Part shown: piece by piece, positions 26,218-35,237 of the stretch | How positions within the stretch are numbered: position 1 is the stretch's first letter | How the letters are laid out: each line of letters starts with the position of its first letter | Assembly (NCBI RefSeq): GCF_004118265.1 | Contig: NZ_SDHW01000002.1 | Coordinates: 712,245 to 776,244, forward strand | Reading direction: 5' to 3' | DNA from: Lacibacter luteus | GTDB lineage: Bacteria; Bacteroidota; Bacteroidia; Chitinophagales; Chitinophagaceae | Length of the DNA: 64,000 nucleotides | Notes under the pieces: generated by a model | What the model was told of the DNA's origin: nothing | Database searches by the model: none | The model's input: only the letters and a program-made list of their open reading frames with translations | Program-made: the position numbers and the translations under genes

Positions 26218-26238
26218 ATTTTTAGAAAAATAATCAGC

Positions 26239-27255
26239 ATGCTCACCACCCGCATCATCAATCCGAAAATGATCATTCAGTTTGCCTGGCGTTTGCAGGC
26301 TGTTTGTATTGCTATCAGCGGACTTGTATTTTTTCTTCATGATATTTTAGACATCAAATCAATCGCTATTCCTTTTTTGCCGGTGGCAACCATTGGTACG
26401 GCCGTTGCTTTTTATGTGGGCTTTAAAAACAACTCGGCGTATGATCGTTTATGGGAGGCAAGAAGAGTATGGGGCAGTATTACCAATGCAACACGCATGT
26501 GGGGTGCAATGGTGATGGATGTGGTTGCATCAAGAGACAAAGGATCGGCTGAAGCATATGCTGCAAAAAAAGAATTGCTGTACCGCCATCTTGCATGGCT
26601 CAACATGCTGCGTTTGCAATTGCGCCGCAATCCAGTGTTTAAAGAATCGTGGTATGTACGTTCACCAAAGCTGCAGGTGGTGAAAGATATCTTTGGTGAA
26701 AATAAGTTTGAACCACAGGCGGAAGAAGTGATGCATAAATTTTTAAGTGAGGAAGACAGAAAATTGTTTGAAGGAAAAGCAAACATCGCATCGGCTATTA
26801 TGAAGCGGCAGAATGAAGAACTGATAGAAATCAAAAATAAAGGATGGCTTGATGAACTTGAGCACAGTGATATGGGCAAGCTGGTGCTTGAGTTTTATAA
26901 TCAGCAAGGTGCATCGGAACGCATCAAGAGTTTTCCATTTCCACGGCAGTATGCAAGTTTCAGTACAGCGTTTGTATTCATTTTTATTTTCCTGCTTCCG
27001 TTTTCAATTATTGGTGAGCTGGCAAAACTCAATTCCAACATTAACTGGCTGGTGATCCCGTTTACCATGCTCATTGCATGGGTGTTTGCAGTAATGGAAC
27101 AGATCGGTGATGCAAGTGAAAACCCATTTGATAATGGCGTGAATGATATACCGATGACGGCCATCTGCCGCAATCTTGAAATTGAACTACGTGAAATGCT
27201 GGGCGAAAAAGAATTACCGCCACGTATTGAACCTGTGCAGGGGATATTGATGTGA
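26239..27255 (+). CDS. bestrophin-like chloride channel family protein
   Basis: A 338-residue membrane protein of the bestrophin/UPF0187 family. VGFKNNSAYDRLWEARRVWG carries the conserved motif of the family, and ICRNLEIELREMLGE the C-terminal cytosolic helix; the membrane segments lie at FVFIFIFLLPFSIIGEL and VIPFTMLIAWVFAVMEQIG. Bacterial bestrophins form pentameric ion channels. The family's physiology in bacteria is unclear. It is preceded by a terminator and stands alone. Confidence 0.85.
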   Translation: MLTTRIINPKMIIQFAWRLQAVCIAISGLVFFLHDILDIKSIAIPFLPVATIGTAVAFYVGFKNNSAYDRLWEARRVWGSITNATRMWGAMVMDVVASRDKGSAEAYAAKKELLYRHLAWLNMLRLQLRRNPVFKESWYVRSPKLQVVKDIFGENKFEPQAEEVMHKFLSEEDRKLFEGKANIASAIMKRQNEELIEIKNKGWLDELEHSDMGKLVLEFYNQQGASERIKSFPFPRQYASFSTAFVFIFIFLLPFSIIGELAKLNSNINWLVIPFTMLIAWVFAVMEQIGDASENPFDNGVNDIPMTAICRNLEIELREMLGEKELPPRIEPVQGILM

Positions 27256-27268
27256 AGAAGATAGAGGG

Positions 27269-27291
27269 ATAGAGTCACTGATGACACGGAT
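27269..27291 (+). repeat. left arm of inverted repeat around the lipoprotein gene
   Basis: ATAGAGTCACTGATGACACG and the next three bases match, inverted, the block at 28084-28106 with 22 of 23 bases. It lies within a larger degenerate phrase that repeats GAT about every 9-10 bases and that also occurs near 63670. Confidence 0.8.
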
Positions 27292-27332
27292 TGGAAGGAT
27301 TTGTACTGATTTAACTATTACAAAGAAACGAT

Positions 27333-28013
27333 ATGAAGCAACGTAAGATTGGATATTTGTTATTTTTCATCATCTCTGTTCAATCTTGTTTTATTATGCA
27401 GAGAAACAAAATAAACAGCTCGGACATTATTGAATCGAATTACATTAATTATGTTGACTCAAACGGCTATGTAAATACTGGCATCTATAATAAAGACAAA
27501 ATATGGGGCTTTAACACAGCTGAAGCAGCTAAGTACAAAATGAATAAGAAAGGCGACAACTTTTTTTATTATGAGCTATTAAAATTTGAATCTATAACAT
27601 TAAGTATCTACGACACTATTTCGTTTAGATTAAACTTCAATCATTCAGATAGCTCTTATTATATTATTTACGACAACACTTATAACCAATATTTGAAGAA
27701 ATTTGAAATTGAAATATCCGTTGTTCCTCTACTTTATAAAGGCAAGGTTACAAATAGTATAGACTGTGATTCGTGTTTGATTTATAAGTATGAATCAGAA
27801 TACAAAGGTGGGTGCTATGACTGGTTCTTTAATGATTCGATAGGATTTTTAAAAACATACGGACCATATGATCATTTAAAAACAAACATTAATGATTGGG
27901 AAATTGATTGTATACGCCGTGAGCCTAATTATAATTATTCAATAAAATTATTAACTGCTATTAAAGCAAATAAAAATTTCCATACCCGCTGCTCTGTTGG
28001 GGAGCTTTGGTGA
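27333..28013 (+). CDS. hypothetical lipoprotein, 226 aa
   Basis: A lipobox (FIISVQSC, Cys near residue 19) indicates a lipid-anchored protein. The body is rich in Tyr, Asn, Asp and Lys (YYELLKFESITLSIYDTI, DSCLIYKYESEYKGGCYDW), with no recognised domain. Codon use is AT-rich compared with its neighbours (many AAA, AAT, TAT codons), and the gene sits alone between a 23-bp inverted repeat (27269-27291 and 28084-28106), a possible signature of acquired DNA. Confidence 0.65.
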   Translation: MKQRKIGYLLFFIISVQSCFIMQRNKINSSDIIESNYINYVDSNGYVNTGIYNKDKIWGFNTAEAAKYKMNKKGDNFFYYELLKFESITLSIYDTISFRLNFNHSDSSYYIIYDNTYNQYLKKFEIEISVVPLLYKGKVTNSIDCDSCLIYKYESEYKGGCYDWFFNDSIGFLKTYGPYDHLKTNINDWEIDCIRREPNYNYSIKLLTAIKANKNFHTRCSVGELW

Positions 28014-28040
28014 ATCATTCTTGCAGATTCTCTAAATATT

Positions 28041-28068
28041 AAGAGCCGCTTTCAATGCGGCTCTTTTG
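28041..28068 (+). terminator. intrinsic terminator downstream of the lipoprotein gene
   Basis: AAGAGCCGC / GCGGCTCTT form a 9-bp stem with a TTTCAAT loop, followed by TTG. It is located between the gene end and the right repeat arm. Confidence 0.8.
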
Positions 28069-28083
28069 TATTCTATCAGTAGT

Positions 28084-28106
28084 ATCCGTGTCATCTGTGA
28101 CTCTAT
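28084..28106 (-). repeat. right arm of inverted repeat around the lipoprotein gene
   Basis: Reverse complement of this 23-base block matches 27269-27291 in 22 of 23 positions. It ends 7 bases before the 3' end of the BNR-protein gene. Confidence 0.8.
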
Positions 28107-28112
28107 TTTTTA

Positions 28113-31100
28113 TCACAAACCTCTCCACTCAGGCAAACGTCCCGGTGTATAAGGCGCACCATTCTTTTCCAGAATATTTTCAATACGTTTTACTTCTTCA
28201 GCAATTGCTTTCAGTTCGTTGTAAACAGGAGTGAATTGTTTAGCAGCGATCTGGTAATTGTTGAGTTGTGTTTGTGTAGGTGCAGCAGTGGTATTCCACA
28301 ATGCACCTGTGATGTAACCGATACGTCCGTTTACAGATGGTGATGTTTCAAACTCTCTTCTTGCCATCGATGCATCTCCATTTAATATACGATTTACTGC
28401 ATTCAAGCGTTTTTCAATACTCTGCAATGCTGTGGAAAGATCAAGTGTTTGCTTAGGCGTTTCAATAACAGCCTGTTTCATGTAACGTACTTTGTTTACC
28501 AACTCGCCACGGTATTGATCGGTTGCAGCCACTACTCGACTTAACTCTGCAATCTTTTTACAGAAATCATCTAATGCTTTTTTATCAGTTGCTGGAAGTG
28601 TTGCTGCATTCAACGCCATTGCTTTGAATGTTTGCACAGGCGATAAGTCGGTGTACACACCATCTTCAAACTTACTCAACGACACTTTGTACGTGCCGGG
28701 TAAGGCGAAGTAACCCTGATCAGGTGAACTGAAGGCAAACGATTCATCGAACGGTGTAAAATCAATCGGGCCAAATGGTGAAGTGCGGAAATCCCATACA
28801 ATACGTTTCAAACCCTTCTTCGCCGGTACTTTTATGCGACGAACAATATTGCCGCCTTCATCTGTTACAGTAAACAACAAATGCGGTGCAGGTTGTTCAT
28901 CTTCCAATCGCAATGAATCAGGTGATGGATAAACCGGCGCTTCGCCTTTCTTTATTTTTTCTGCTTCTGCAGCTCTGCGTTTTTCTTTAATGGTCTTAAT
29001 GTCTTCTTTCAGATAATATGTAAACACTGCACCTACTTTCGGATTTGGTGTGGTAAAGAAACTTTCGCCCTGGAAACCTTTGCCTCTTACACCCAATGGT
29101 TGCGATTCAATAAACATCCATGCATCTTTCACCGGGAAGATCACTGCTTCTTTTTCGAGGTCTGCACGTTTTAAATGACGCAATGGAGTATAATCATCCA
29201 GCACATAAAAACCACGACCGAATGTTGCAAGGATCAAATCGTTTTCTCTCTTCTGTATCTCCAGATCTTTTACAGCAATCGTTGGCAGGTTGCCTTTCAT
29301 CTGTATCCATTTGTTACCGCCATCAATACTTACAAACAAACCAAACTCGGTGCCAACAAATAATAAATCTTTGTTTACATGATCTTCTGCAATGGTATAA
29401 GATGTACCACGCTCAGGTAAATTATTCGTGATGGCTTTCCATGTTTTACCGCCATCACTTGTTTTATACACATACGGATGAAAATCGCCGTAGCGATGAT
29501 GATTGAATGTTACATACGCTATATTCTTATCGTGCTGCGAAGTGATGATGTGATTCACATAAGTACGTTCAGGCACTCCGGCAATATTATCAATCTTCAT
29601 CCAGTTAGCACCGCCATCAGTTGTTATCTGTATCAATCCATCATCCGTACCAACATAAATGGTATTCTCATCGAATTTCGATTCAGCAATCGTCGTGATG
29701 TTACCATAAATATCTGTTGAACCATTCTTCGCCACCGCATCCATACTCCACACTTTACCCATCACCGGTAATTTGTTGCGATCAATCTGTCTTGTTAAAT
29801 CAGGACTGATCACTTTCCATGTATTACCTCGATCATCAGTACGAAATAATTTATTAGCACCATGATAAAGTCGTTTGTTATCATACTTCGAGATCACCAA
29901 TGGCGCATCCCAATTCCAACGATATGCTTCACCTTCTGGTTCCTGTGCCTGGATAAATAAAAACTCACCACTCTTTCTGTCGTAACGTGTAACTGCACCA
30001 TACTGCGCCTGCGAAAAAACAATATCAGGATTTGTTTGATCGATCTGCGATTCATACCCATCACCCAAACTGGTGAAATACCAATCGGAATTCATAATAC
30101 CATTTGCACTCAACGTACGTGATGGTCCGCCCAAGCTGAAGTTATCCTGCGTACCACCATGAATATGATAGAATGGAAACGCATTATCTGTTGCTGCTTT
30201 GTAAAACTGTGTAACAGGAAGATTGGCTTTAAAATCCCAGTTGCTGCCTGCATCATAACTTTCGTACACACCACCATCGCAACCAACTAAATAATGATCG
30301 GTATTGTTTGGATTGATCCAGATCACATGGTTATCGATATGCTTACTCTTTTCACCAAGAATAGAAAAATTCTTACCGCCATCGTTACTTACACCGAGAT
30401 AAACATTGATGACAAAAATTTTGTTGACATCTTTCGGATCGCAAAAAAGTTTCTGATAGTAATTGCCTGAAGTAGCATAACCACTTTGCTTTTCCCAGCT
30501 TGCCCCACGATCGGTACTTTTAAACACGCCACCTTTTCCTTCTGGTGCTTCCACCACGCAATACAACACATCAGGATTTACTGGTGAATAATTCAAACCA
30601 ATACGACCAATATCGCCGCCGGGTAATCCACTCATCATCTTATTCCATGTAGCCCCGCCATCTGTACTTTTATACAATGCAGATTCGGGCCCGCCACCAA
30701 TATAAGTAAACACTTTCCGCTGACGTTGATGCGCCGCTGCATATACAATGTTTGGATGCCGTGGATCAACCATCACTTCATTAAAGCCTGTGTGCTCACT
30801 TACATTCAACACCTGCTTCCATGTTTTACCACCATCGGTTGTTTTATAAATACCACGTTCACCACCGCTGTTCCAAACAGGACCGTATGCAGCAACGTAA
30901 ACTACATCACTGTTCTTCGGATCAATGGCAATACGACCGATATGTTCTGAATTTTTTAACCCAGCATTCTTCCAGCTCTTGCCACCATCTTCACTTTTAT
31001 ATACTCCATCGCCATAACCAACCACACGCTGATTATTATTTTCACCACTACCCACCCATACAACATTCGTGTTGGTTGGATCGATAGCAACACAACCAAT

Positions 31101-31406
31101 GGAGAATGCACCTTCTCCATCAAAAATGGGAGTGTAGGTAATGCCAGCGTTGTTTGTTTTCCAAACACCACCTGCAGCTGATGCTACATAATATTCACTG
31201 GTATTGTTGGGATTCACAGCAATATCTGCAATACGTCCCGACGTAATGGCCGGACCAACACTGCGGAACTGAAGTCCGATCAATAAGCCTGTGTTGAGAA
31301 TATCTTTCGGTTCTTCTTTTGCAGGAGCTGTTGTTTTCTTTTGTGCATGCAATGCAAATACTGAAACGATCAGCAAGCCGGTGCTGAAGAGTTTGGAAAC
31401 GTTCAT
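28113..31406 (-). CDS. secreted BNR/sortilin-like beta-propeller protein
   Basis: The ATG at 31406 starts at a signal peptide (MNVSKLFSTGLLIVSVFALHAQ), giving 1097 residues; an upstream start adds unlikely residues. Repeats of the BNR/Asp-box form SxDGGxxW recur (YKSEDGGKSWKN, YKTTDGGKTWKQ, YKSTDGGATWNK, RTDDRGNTWK, YKTSDGGKTWKA), building two beta-propellers of the WD40/YVTN/BNR and VPS10-like type. The C-terminal third (APHLLFTVTDEGGNIVRRIK) is a beta domain of unknown role. Likely a surface-exposed protein of unknown substrate, with sialidase activity neither shown nor excluded. Confidence 0.85.
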   Translation of the reverse strand: MNVSKLFSTGLLIVSVFALHAQKKTTAPAKEEPKDILNTGLLIGLQFRSVGPAITSGRIADIAVNPNNTSEYYVASAAGGVWKTNNAGITYTPIFDGEGAFSIGCVAIDPTNTNVVWVGSGENNNQRVVGYGDGVYKSEDGGKSWKNAGLKNSEHIGRIAIDPKNSDVVYVAAYGPVWNSGGERGIYKTTDGGKTWKQVLNVSEHTGFNEVMVDPRHPNIVYAAAHQRQRKVFTYIGGGPESALYKSTDGGATWNKMMSGLPGGDIGRIGLNYSPVNPDVLYCVVEAPEGKGGVFKSTDRGASWEKQSGYATSGNYYQKLFCDPKDVNKIFVINVYLGVSNDGGKNFSILGEKSKHIDNHVIWINPNNTDHYLVGCDGGVYESYDAGSNWDFKANLPVTQFYKAATDNAFPFYHIHGGTQDNFSLGGPSRTLSANGIMNSDWYFTSLGDGYESQIDQTNPDIVFSQAQYGAVTRYDRKSGEFLFIQAQEPEGEAYRWNWDAPLVISKYDNKRLYHGANKLFRTDDRGNTWKVISPDLTRQIDRNKLPVMGKVWSMDAVAKNGSTDIYGNITTIAESKFDENTIYVGTDDGLIQITTDGGANWMKIDNIAGVPERTYVNHIITSQHDKNIAYVTFNHHRYGDFHPYVYKTSDGGKTWKAITNNLPERGTSYTIAEDHVNKDLLFVGTEFGLFVSIDGGNKWIQMKGNLPTIAVKDLEIQKRENDLILATFGRGFYVLDDYTPLRHLKRADLEKEAVIFPVKDAWMFIESQPLGVRGKGFQGESFFTTPNPKVGAVFTYYLKEDIKTIKEKRRAAEAEKIKKGEAPVYPSPDSLRLEDEQPAPHLLFTVTDEGGNIVRRIKVPAKKGLKRIVWDFRTSPFGPIDFTPFDESFAFSSPDQGYFALPGTYKVSLSKFEDGVYTDLSPVQTFKAMALNAATLPATDKKALDDFCKKIAELSRVVAATDQYRGELVNKVRYMKQAVIETPKQTLDLSTALQSIEKRLNAVNRILNGDASMARREFETSPSVNGRIGYITGALWNTTAAPTQTQLNNYQIAAKQFTPVYNELKAIAEEVKRIENILEKNGAPYTPGRLPEWRGL

Positions 31407-31497
31407 AACAGTTGGTTTTGAAAATGGATAAGGAAGGTAAATAAAAAAGTTGACCATGTGTACGATCAACTTTTCCATTTATAAAATCAGAAATCCG

Positions 31498-32031
31498 TTA
31501 GAATAATCTTTCGTTCGGCGGTTTTATACCAACCAAACGAATATAGATCGTTGTTTGTCCACGATGATGCGCCTGGTGTTCCAGTGCTTTGTTGAGCCAC
31601 ACCAAACGAGAGAACATAAAGTTGCCACGACCGGCAGGTTCCAGCAGTTTAGTTACATCCATATTCTTGATGTTTTCAATAGCGTAATCATAACTCGCCA
31701 TTACATAATACATTACTGAGTCGGCTGACTGTGCGCCTTTCCGTTGTTCAATATTCTGACCAAATGAAATGCGTTGTGCGCCTGTACCGTTTGCAATAAA
31801 ACCAATGATGCCCTGCGAAAGATGCAGCATCTGTTGTGCAAAGGTTCTGATGCTGTCCTGTGCTCTGAAATCGTATTTATCTTTTGGCATTGCATCAAGA
31901 TATTCTTTGGTATAGGCTTTTGACCGTTCCCAGTCTTTGATGTAGCTGGCTTTAATGGAATCGGCGAGTTGTGCGTTTGCGTTTGTAAGAACAAAGAGTA
32001 TTGTCAGCAGTGTAATTAATTGCTTTTTCAT
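31498..32031 (-). CDS. DinB-family protein with signal peptide
   Basis: The signal peptide (LITLLTILFVLTNANAQ) precedes a four-helix DinB-like domain: FAQQMLHLSQGIIGFIANG and LEHQAHHRGQTTIYIRL place the three metal-ligand histidines (HLSQ and HQAHH). DinB proteins are metal-dependent transferase-like proteins, often acting in thiol metabolism. Secretion is unusual for the fold. It is followed by, and oriented with, the YCII protein. Confidence 0.8.
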   Translation of the reverse strand: MKKQLITLLTILFVLTNANAQLADSIKASYIKDWERSKAYTKEYLDAMPKDKYDFRAQDSIRTFAQQMLHLSQGIIGFIANGTGAQRISFGQNIEQRKGAQSADSVMYYVMASYDYAIENIKNMDVTKLLEPAGRGNFMFSRLVWLNKALEHQAHHRGQTTIYIRLVGIKPPNERLF

Positions 32032-32161
32032 TTCTGTTTGTTTATGTTGATGAATGTGATTCTTAAAAAATGATCATGTGTGTCTTTGATCTGTTACAGG
32101 CAACTTAAACTGTTGTGTGCGATATTCAAACTTTTAAAGGCCGTAAGACTGTTCAAGTTCG

Positions 32162-32545
32162 CTAATCGCATTTATTTACCGCTACTCCATAAGGCACTAC
32201 TTTTACCAGCATGATCTTATTTTTCACTGCCGGATCATCCTGCATCAGCTGCTGTGCTTCTTTTTCATCTTTGGCATAAAAGATCACCAAACCCATCATA
32301 CCGGGATCGTTTAAATCCAGTTGTGTGCGACCGGCCAGAATAACAACTCCTTCATTTTTTAATTTAATGAGTCGTTGAAAATGGTCACCCGTAATGGCTT
32401 CATCTTCCTTAGTCCAGTTTTTTGCATCCTTGTATTTTTCGTTGAGTGTAAGAATACCCAGCCATTGCTTTGGTTTTGCAGCGTTGTTTTGTGCAAAGGC
32501 CTGTAAGGAAAATATACAGGCGAGTAAAATCAATACTTGTTTCAT
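32162..32545 (-). CDS. YCII-related domain protein with signal peptide
   Basis: A 127-residue protein with a signal peptide (MKQVLILLACIFSLQAFAQ) and a ferredoxin-like YCII fold: DHFQRLIKLKNEGVVILAGR and YAKDEKEAQQLMQDDPAV. No catalytic residues are decided from sequence. It is separated from DUF1801 by 11 bases on the same strand, in probable co-transcription. Confidence 0.75.
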   Translation of the reverse strand: MKQVLILLACIFSLQAFAQNNAAKPKQWLGILTLNEKYKDAKNWTKEDEAITGDHFQRLIKLKNEGVVILAGRTQLDLNDPGMMGLVIFYAKDEKEAQQLMQDDPAVKNKIMLVKVVPYGVAVNKCD

Positions 32546-32556
32546 ACGAGGTTTTT

Positions 32557-33015
32557 TTATTTGCGTACAAATTTCTTTTCATAAGTAGCGATCCATTCGG
32601 CGGGAGTAATTTTCGAAACCAGCTCACCAATTAGTTCGTAAGGTATGTCCTCCGGCTTTTTGTAGCGTATACAGCTCTTACCCATATCTAATTTTTTAGA
32701 CGAAGCTTTCGCATGTGCATCCTGGAACCATTTTAATAATTGAGGGTCGGCATAGATGCCCATATGATAAAGGTTGATCGAGTTTTTTTGCGAAGCAAGG
32801 CCCAAAAAGGGTAAAGGGTCTTCAGGCTTGCAATGATAACCTGCCGGGTACATAGAATGTGGAACGCAATAACCCATCATTCCATAGTTCATGGTTTCTT
32901 TAAACCCTTTTGGCAGATTTTTCTTAATAATTTTTCTTAATTGACTTACAGTTTTGCGCCTGTCTTCGGGTAATTCTGCTATGTATTCGTCTACTGTTGT
33001 TGCCTTAGATTGCAT
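32557..33015 (-). CDS. DUF1801 (YdhG-like) protein
   Basis: A 152-residue protein: VDEYIAELPEDRRKTVSQLR, ETMNYGMMGYCVPH, and the C-terminal CIRYKKPEDIPYELIGELV are the hallmarks of DUF1801, an iron-chaperone-like fold. Role unknown. It is the first gene of the run with YCII, whose start lies 11 bases downstream. Confidence 0.85.
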   Translation of the reverse strand: MQSKATTVDEYIAELPEDRRKTVSQLRKIIKKNLPKGFKETMNYGMMGYCVPHSMYPAGYHCKPEDPLPFLGLASQKNSINLYHMGIYADPQLLKWFQDAHAKASSKKLDMGKSCIRYKKPEDIPYELIGELVSKITPAEWIATYEKKFVRK

Positions 33016-33497
33016 ATTATAAGGGTTTTACTTTACTGCTGTTAACGGTAACAAGTTAAACTAAATGTTTTTGCGTTGGCTATCGAATTTCAACTACAAA
33101 ATCAAATTAGAATAATGTACAATCTAATGTCAATGTCTTCTATTTTTTTCGGCTCTTTACGGTTGTTACTTTGTCCTGTCATTGATGATGAAGCAACGAA
33201 AACTGAAATCTAATTCTATTTAAAAACCAAACGACCCAAAAGCCATTCAAGCAAATGTTTTGTACTCTCTGAAACCGATACCAATGAAAACCAATTTTAA
33301 TCTGTACCCACTGGAACTTTAATAATCCGATTTCCTGTTAAAAAGGCCCGTTTTTGATCCGAACCCAATGAAAAATCAGCTGACTTTAAACTTAGTAAAC
33401 CAAAATCCACATTTAACCAAAAGAGCCGGTTGAGTTTTAATTGAACCACGAAAACATACCCAGAAAACTCAACGGTAAATTTTTAAAACACTGTAGT
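33016..33497. other. 482-base intergenic stretch with no supported gene
   Basis: Between divergent genes. AT-rich and without a supported ORF. It contains several AAACCAA/ACCAATGA words (33220-33330), a hairpin-free T-rich stretch near 33140 and a TTACTTTGT box near 33168 that partly resembles a -7 element. I see no RNA structure or repeat family here that matches the others. Confidence 0.5.
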
Positions 33498-33776
33498 ATG
33501 AAAACCCAGATTTATCTGAAGCCCGTTATTGGTCATGTTGCAGCATCGTTATTACCTGTAGCTGTTTTAAGGCATAGTTTTTTTATTAATGATGTTTCGC
33601 CCGATTTGCAGCTGTTAACCGACGAAAAGAAAGTTGCTGCTGCCGTAAAAAAACTGTTGCTGGAAGAGCTTTTGCAAACCGATTATGCATGTATCCGCAT
33701 TTCGGCATTGCTTGAAAAAGATCTTTTACAATTAACGGTTCATAAAAAAGGCCCTTTTGCTTTATCCCTGTCATAA
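33498..33776 (+). CDS. hypothetical protein, 92 aa
   Basis: The ATG at 33498 (an in-frame start at 33441 is weaker) opens a compact soluble protein with helix TDEKKVAAAVKKLLLEELLQ and a strand pair (YACIRISALLEKD, LQLTVHKKGPF). No known family recognised. A + strand terminator at 33876 supports a transcript in this direction. Confidence 0.45.
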   Translation: MKTQIYLKPVIGHVAASLLPVAVLRHSFFINDVSPDLQLLTDEKKVAAAVKKLLLEELLQTDYACIRISALLEKDLLQLTVHKKGPFALSLS

Positions 33777-33875
33777 AACACAAAAAAATTTCTGATCGTT
33801 CATACAAGTTGTGTTGTTCGATTTTTGATGATGATTATCTAACCTTATTGCACCAAGTTACTTATGGTTAATTAC

Positions 33876-33907
33876 GGCAGATCGTTTCTACGATCTGCCT
33901 TTCTTTT
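33876..33907 (+). terminator. hairpin at the tail of the 92-aa gene, overlapping the TfoX stop
   Basis: GGCAGATCG / CGATCTGCC (9 bp) around TTTCTA, followed by TTTCTTTTTG on the plus strand. Its arm includes the convergent TfoX-N gene's stop codon. Confidence 0.75.
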
Positions 33908-34244
33908 TGCTTGCTTTCGCAATTTTATTAAAAGCCAATGCAAGATCTATCCAGTAACTGAGTTTCTTTTTGGTAGTAACTGCATCTGCATCAACAAATA
34001 CATAGCCTTTCATTACTCTGCCTGTAAAATCCATTGGTCTGCAGCCTTCTTTTTCCATTGCTTCATCGTAAACAGCGGGGTCGAGTCGTACCATTAAACG
34101 TTCTTTCTCCACACCAACGCACATTTTATCATTCACCATAAAACAGAGCCCGCCAAACATCGCTTTCTCTTCCACATTTTTTTGTGAAGCTGAAATAAGT
34201 TCACGCACCTGCGCTGCCAGTTTTTCGTTGTAAGCCATGTGCAT
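33888..34244 (-). CDS. TfoX/Sxy N-terminal-like protein
   Basis: A 118-residue protein with the TfoX-N core: KAMFGGLCFMVNDKMCVGVE, LMVRLDP and FVDADAVTTKKKLSYWIDLAL with a Lys-rich tail. The ATG at 34244 directly abuts the stop of the SRPBCC gene. Standalone TfoX-N proteins in Bacteroidota have no assigned function; competence is not implied. Confidence 0.8.
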   Translation of the reverse strand: MHMAYNEKLAAQVRELISASQKNVEEKAMFGGLCFMVNDKMCVGVEKERLMVRLDPAVYDEAMEKEGCRPMDFTGRVMKGYVFVDADAVTTKKKLSYWIDLALAFNKIAKASKKKGRS

Positions 34245-34754
34245 TTAAGAATTGATGACGTTTTGAATTTGTTCGTTGCGGTTACGCAAATCAATGCCGC
34301 CTTCAAATAGCGATTTCATATTGGCGAAATAGAAAGTCCATCCGGTTTTGCATCCGATATGCCACATCTCTTTCGCTTTTTCATTGGTTGGAATTTCGTC
34401 TTGCAGTAACTCGACCATCAATTCATCCTGTTCGGGATAAATGCGTACGCTGCAATTACCTGCATCGCCAAATTTGAACTTAAAAAAATCCTTTCCGTTA
34501 CAATCAAGTATTTCGCCTGTTTCAGTTACTTCATCGCTGTAGCCATGCCAACGCCAGCGGTAAACATCACCTTTTTGTACAGGTTCATCGCTGCCTCTTA
34601 ATTCGCCACCAACAGTTTTGTATTCGCTCATACGTAAAAACCAAAACTCAATGCCGCCTCTTGTTGCCCATGCACGGTAAAGCTGCTCAACAGATGAACC
34701 TTGTATGTTTATACGTACGGTAAACCAACTCCAATCGAAAGCAGACATGATCAA
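34245..34754 (-). CDS. SRPBCC/AHSA1-like domain protein
   Basis: A 169-residue protein with IQGSSVEQLYRAWATRGGIE and RWHGYSDEVTETGEI, the START-like AHSA1 pocket fold that binds hydrophobic ligands. The start at 34754 overlaps the upstream gene's stop by 4 bases (ATGA); a second Met lies two codons downstream. The following TfoX gene starts immediately after its stop. Confidence 0.8.
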   Translation of the reverse strand: MIMSAFDWSWFTVRINIQGSSVEQLYRAWATRGGIEFWFLRMSEYKTVGGELRGSDEPVQKGDVYRWRWHGYSDEVTETGEILDCNGKDFFKFKFGDAGNCSVRIYPEQDELMVELLQDEIPTNEKAKEMWHIGCKTGWTFYFANMKSLFEGGIDLRNRNEQIQNVINS

Positions 34755-35233
34755 TCTTTTTTTCGTGAATAATAAAAGTTTGATTTTTTAACCGGCGTTT
34801 CCAATCCATCATCAATTACTGCATGAATTGAATCTGCATTCACCAATGTATAACTGATGCGTTTTGGAAAATCGTGTTGTGGATTTTCAGCAACAAACCC
34901 CTTTTCGCTGTGTGTTGTTATTTTAAACTCAACAGGCTGCTCTCCATTCTGATTTTTTACAGTAGGAATATAATAGTAATGCCCCTTACGGAAAGCCAGT
35001 TCAATTTTTTCTAACGGAATAATTGTACCATCGGCACGTGTAATGCTGCTTTCGCCTGAAAGTGTACTGTCGTTTGCAACAGCCCATTTTTCGGTTATAA
35101 CACCACGCCTTGTTTGCATTTGCCAGGAACCCTTCAACCAGTGAAACGATTTTACAGAAGTATGCCAACCTGTTTCATTACTGAAACTGCTGACTGCAAC
35201 AAACAAAAGCAATAGAATACTTATCTTCTTCAT
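34751..35233 (-). CDS. hypothetical secreted protein (DUF6265-like), 160 aa
   Basis: The ATG at 35233 opens a signal peptide (KKISILLLLFVAVSSFS); an upstream TTG lies within the VOC gene. HWLKGSWQMQTRRGVITEKW and YYYIPTVKNQNGEQPVEF suggest a lipocalin/calycin-like beta-barrel resembling DUF6265. Function unknown. It begins 4 bases after the VOC gene end and overlaps the SRPBCC gene. Confidence 0.65.
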   Translation of the reverse strand: MKKISILLLLFVAVSSFSNETGWHTSVKSFHWLKGSWQMQTRRGVITEKWAVANDSTLSGESSITRADGTIIPLEKIELAFRKGHYYYIPTVKNQNGEQPVEFKITTHSEKGFVAENPQHDFPKRISYTLVNADSIHAVIDDGLETPVKKSNFYYSRKKD

Positions 35234-35237
35234 ACTG

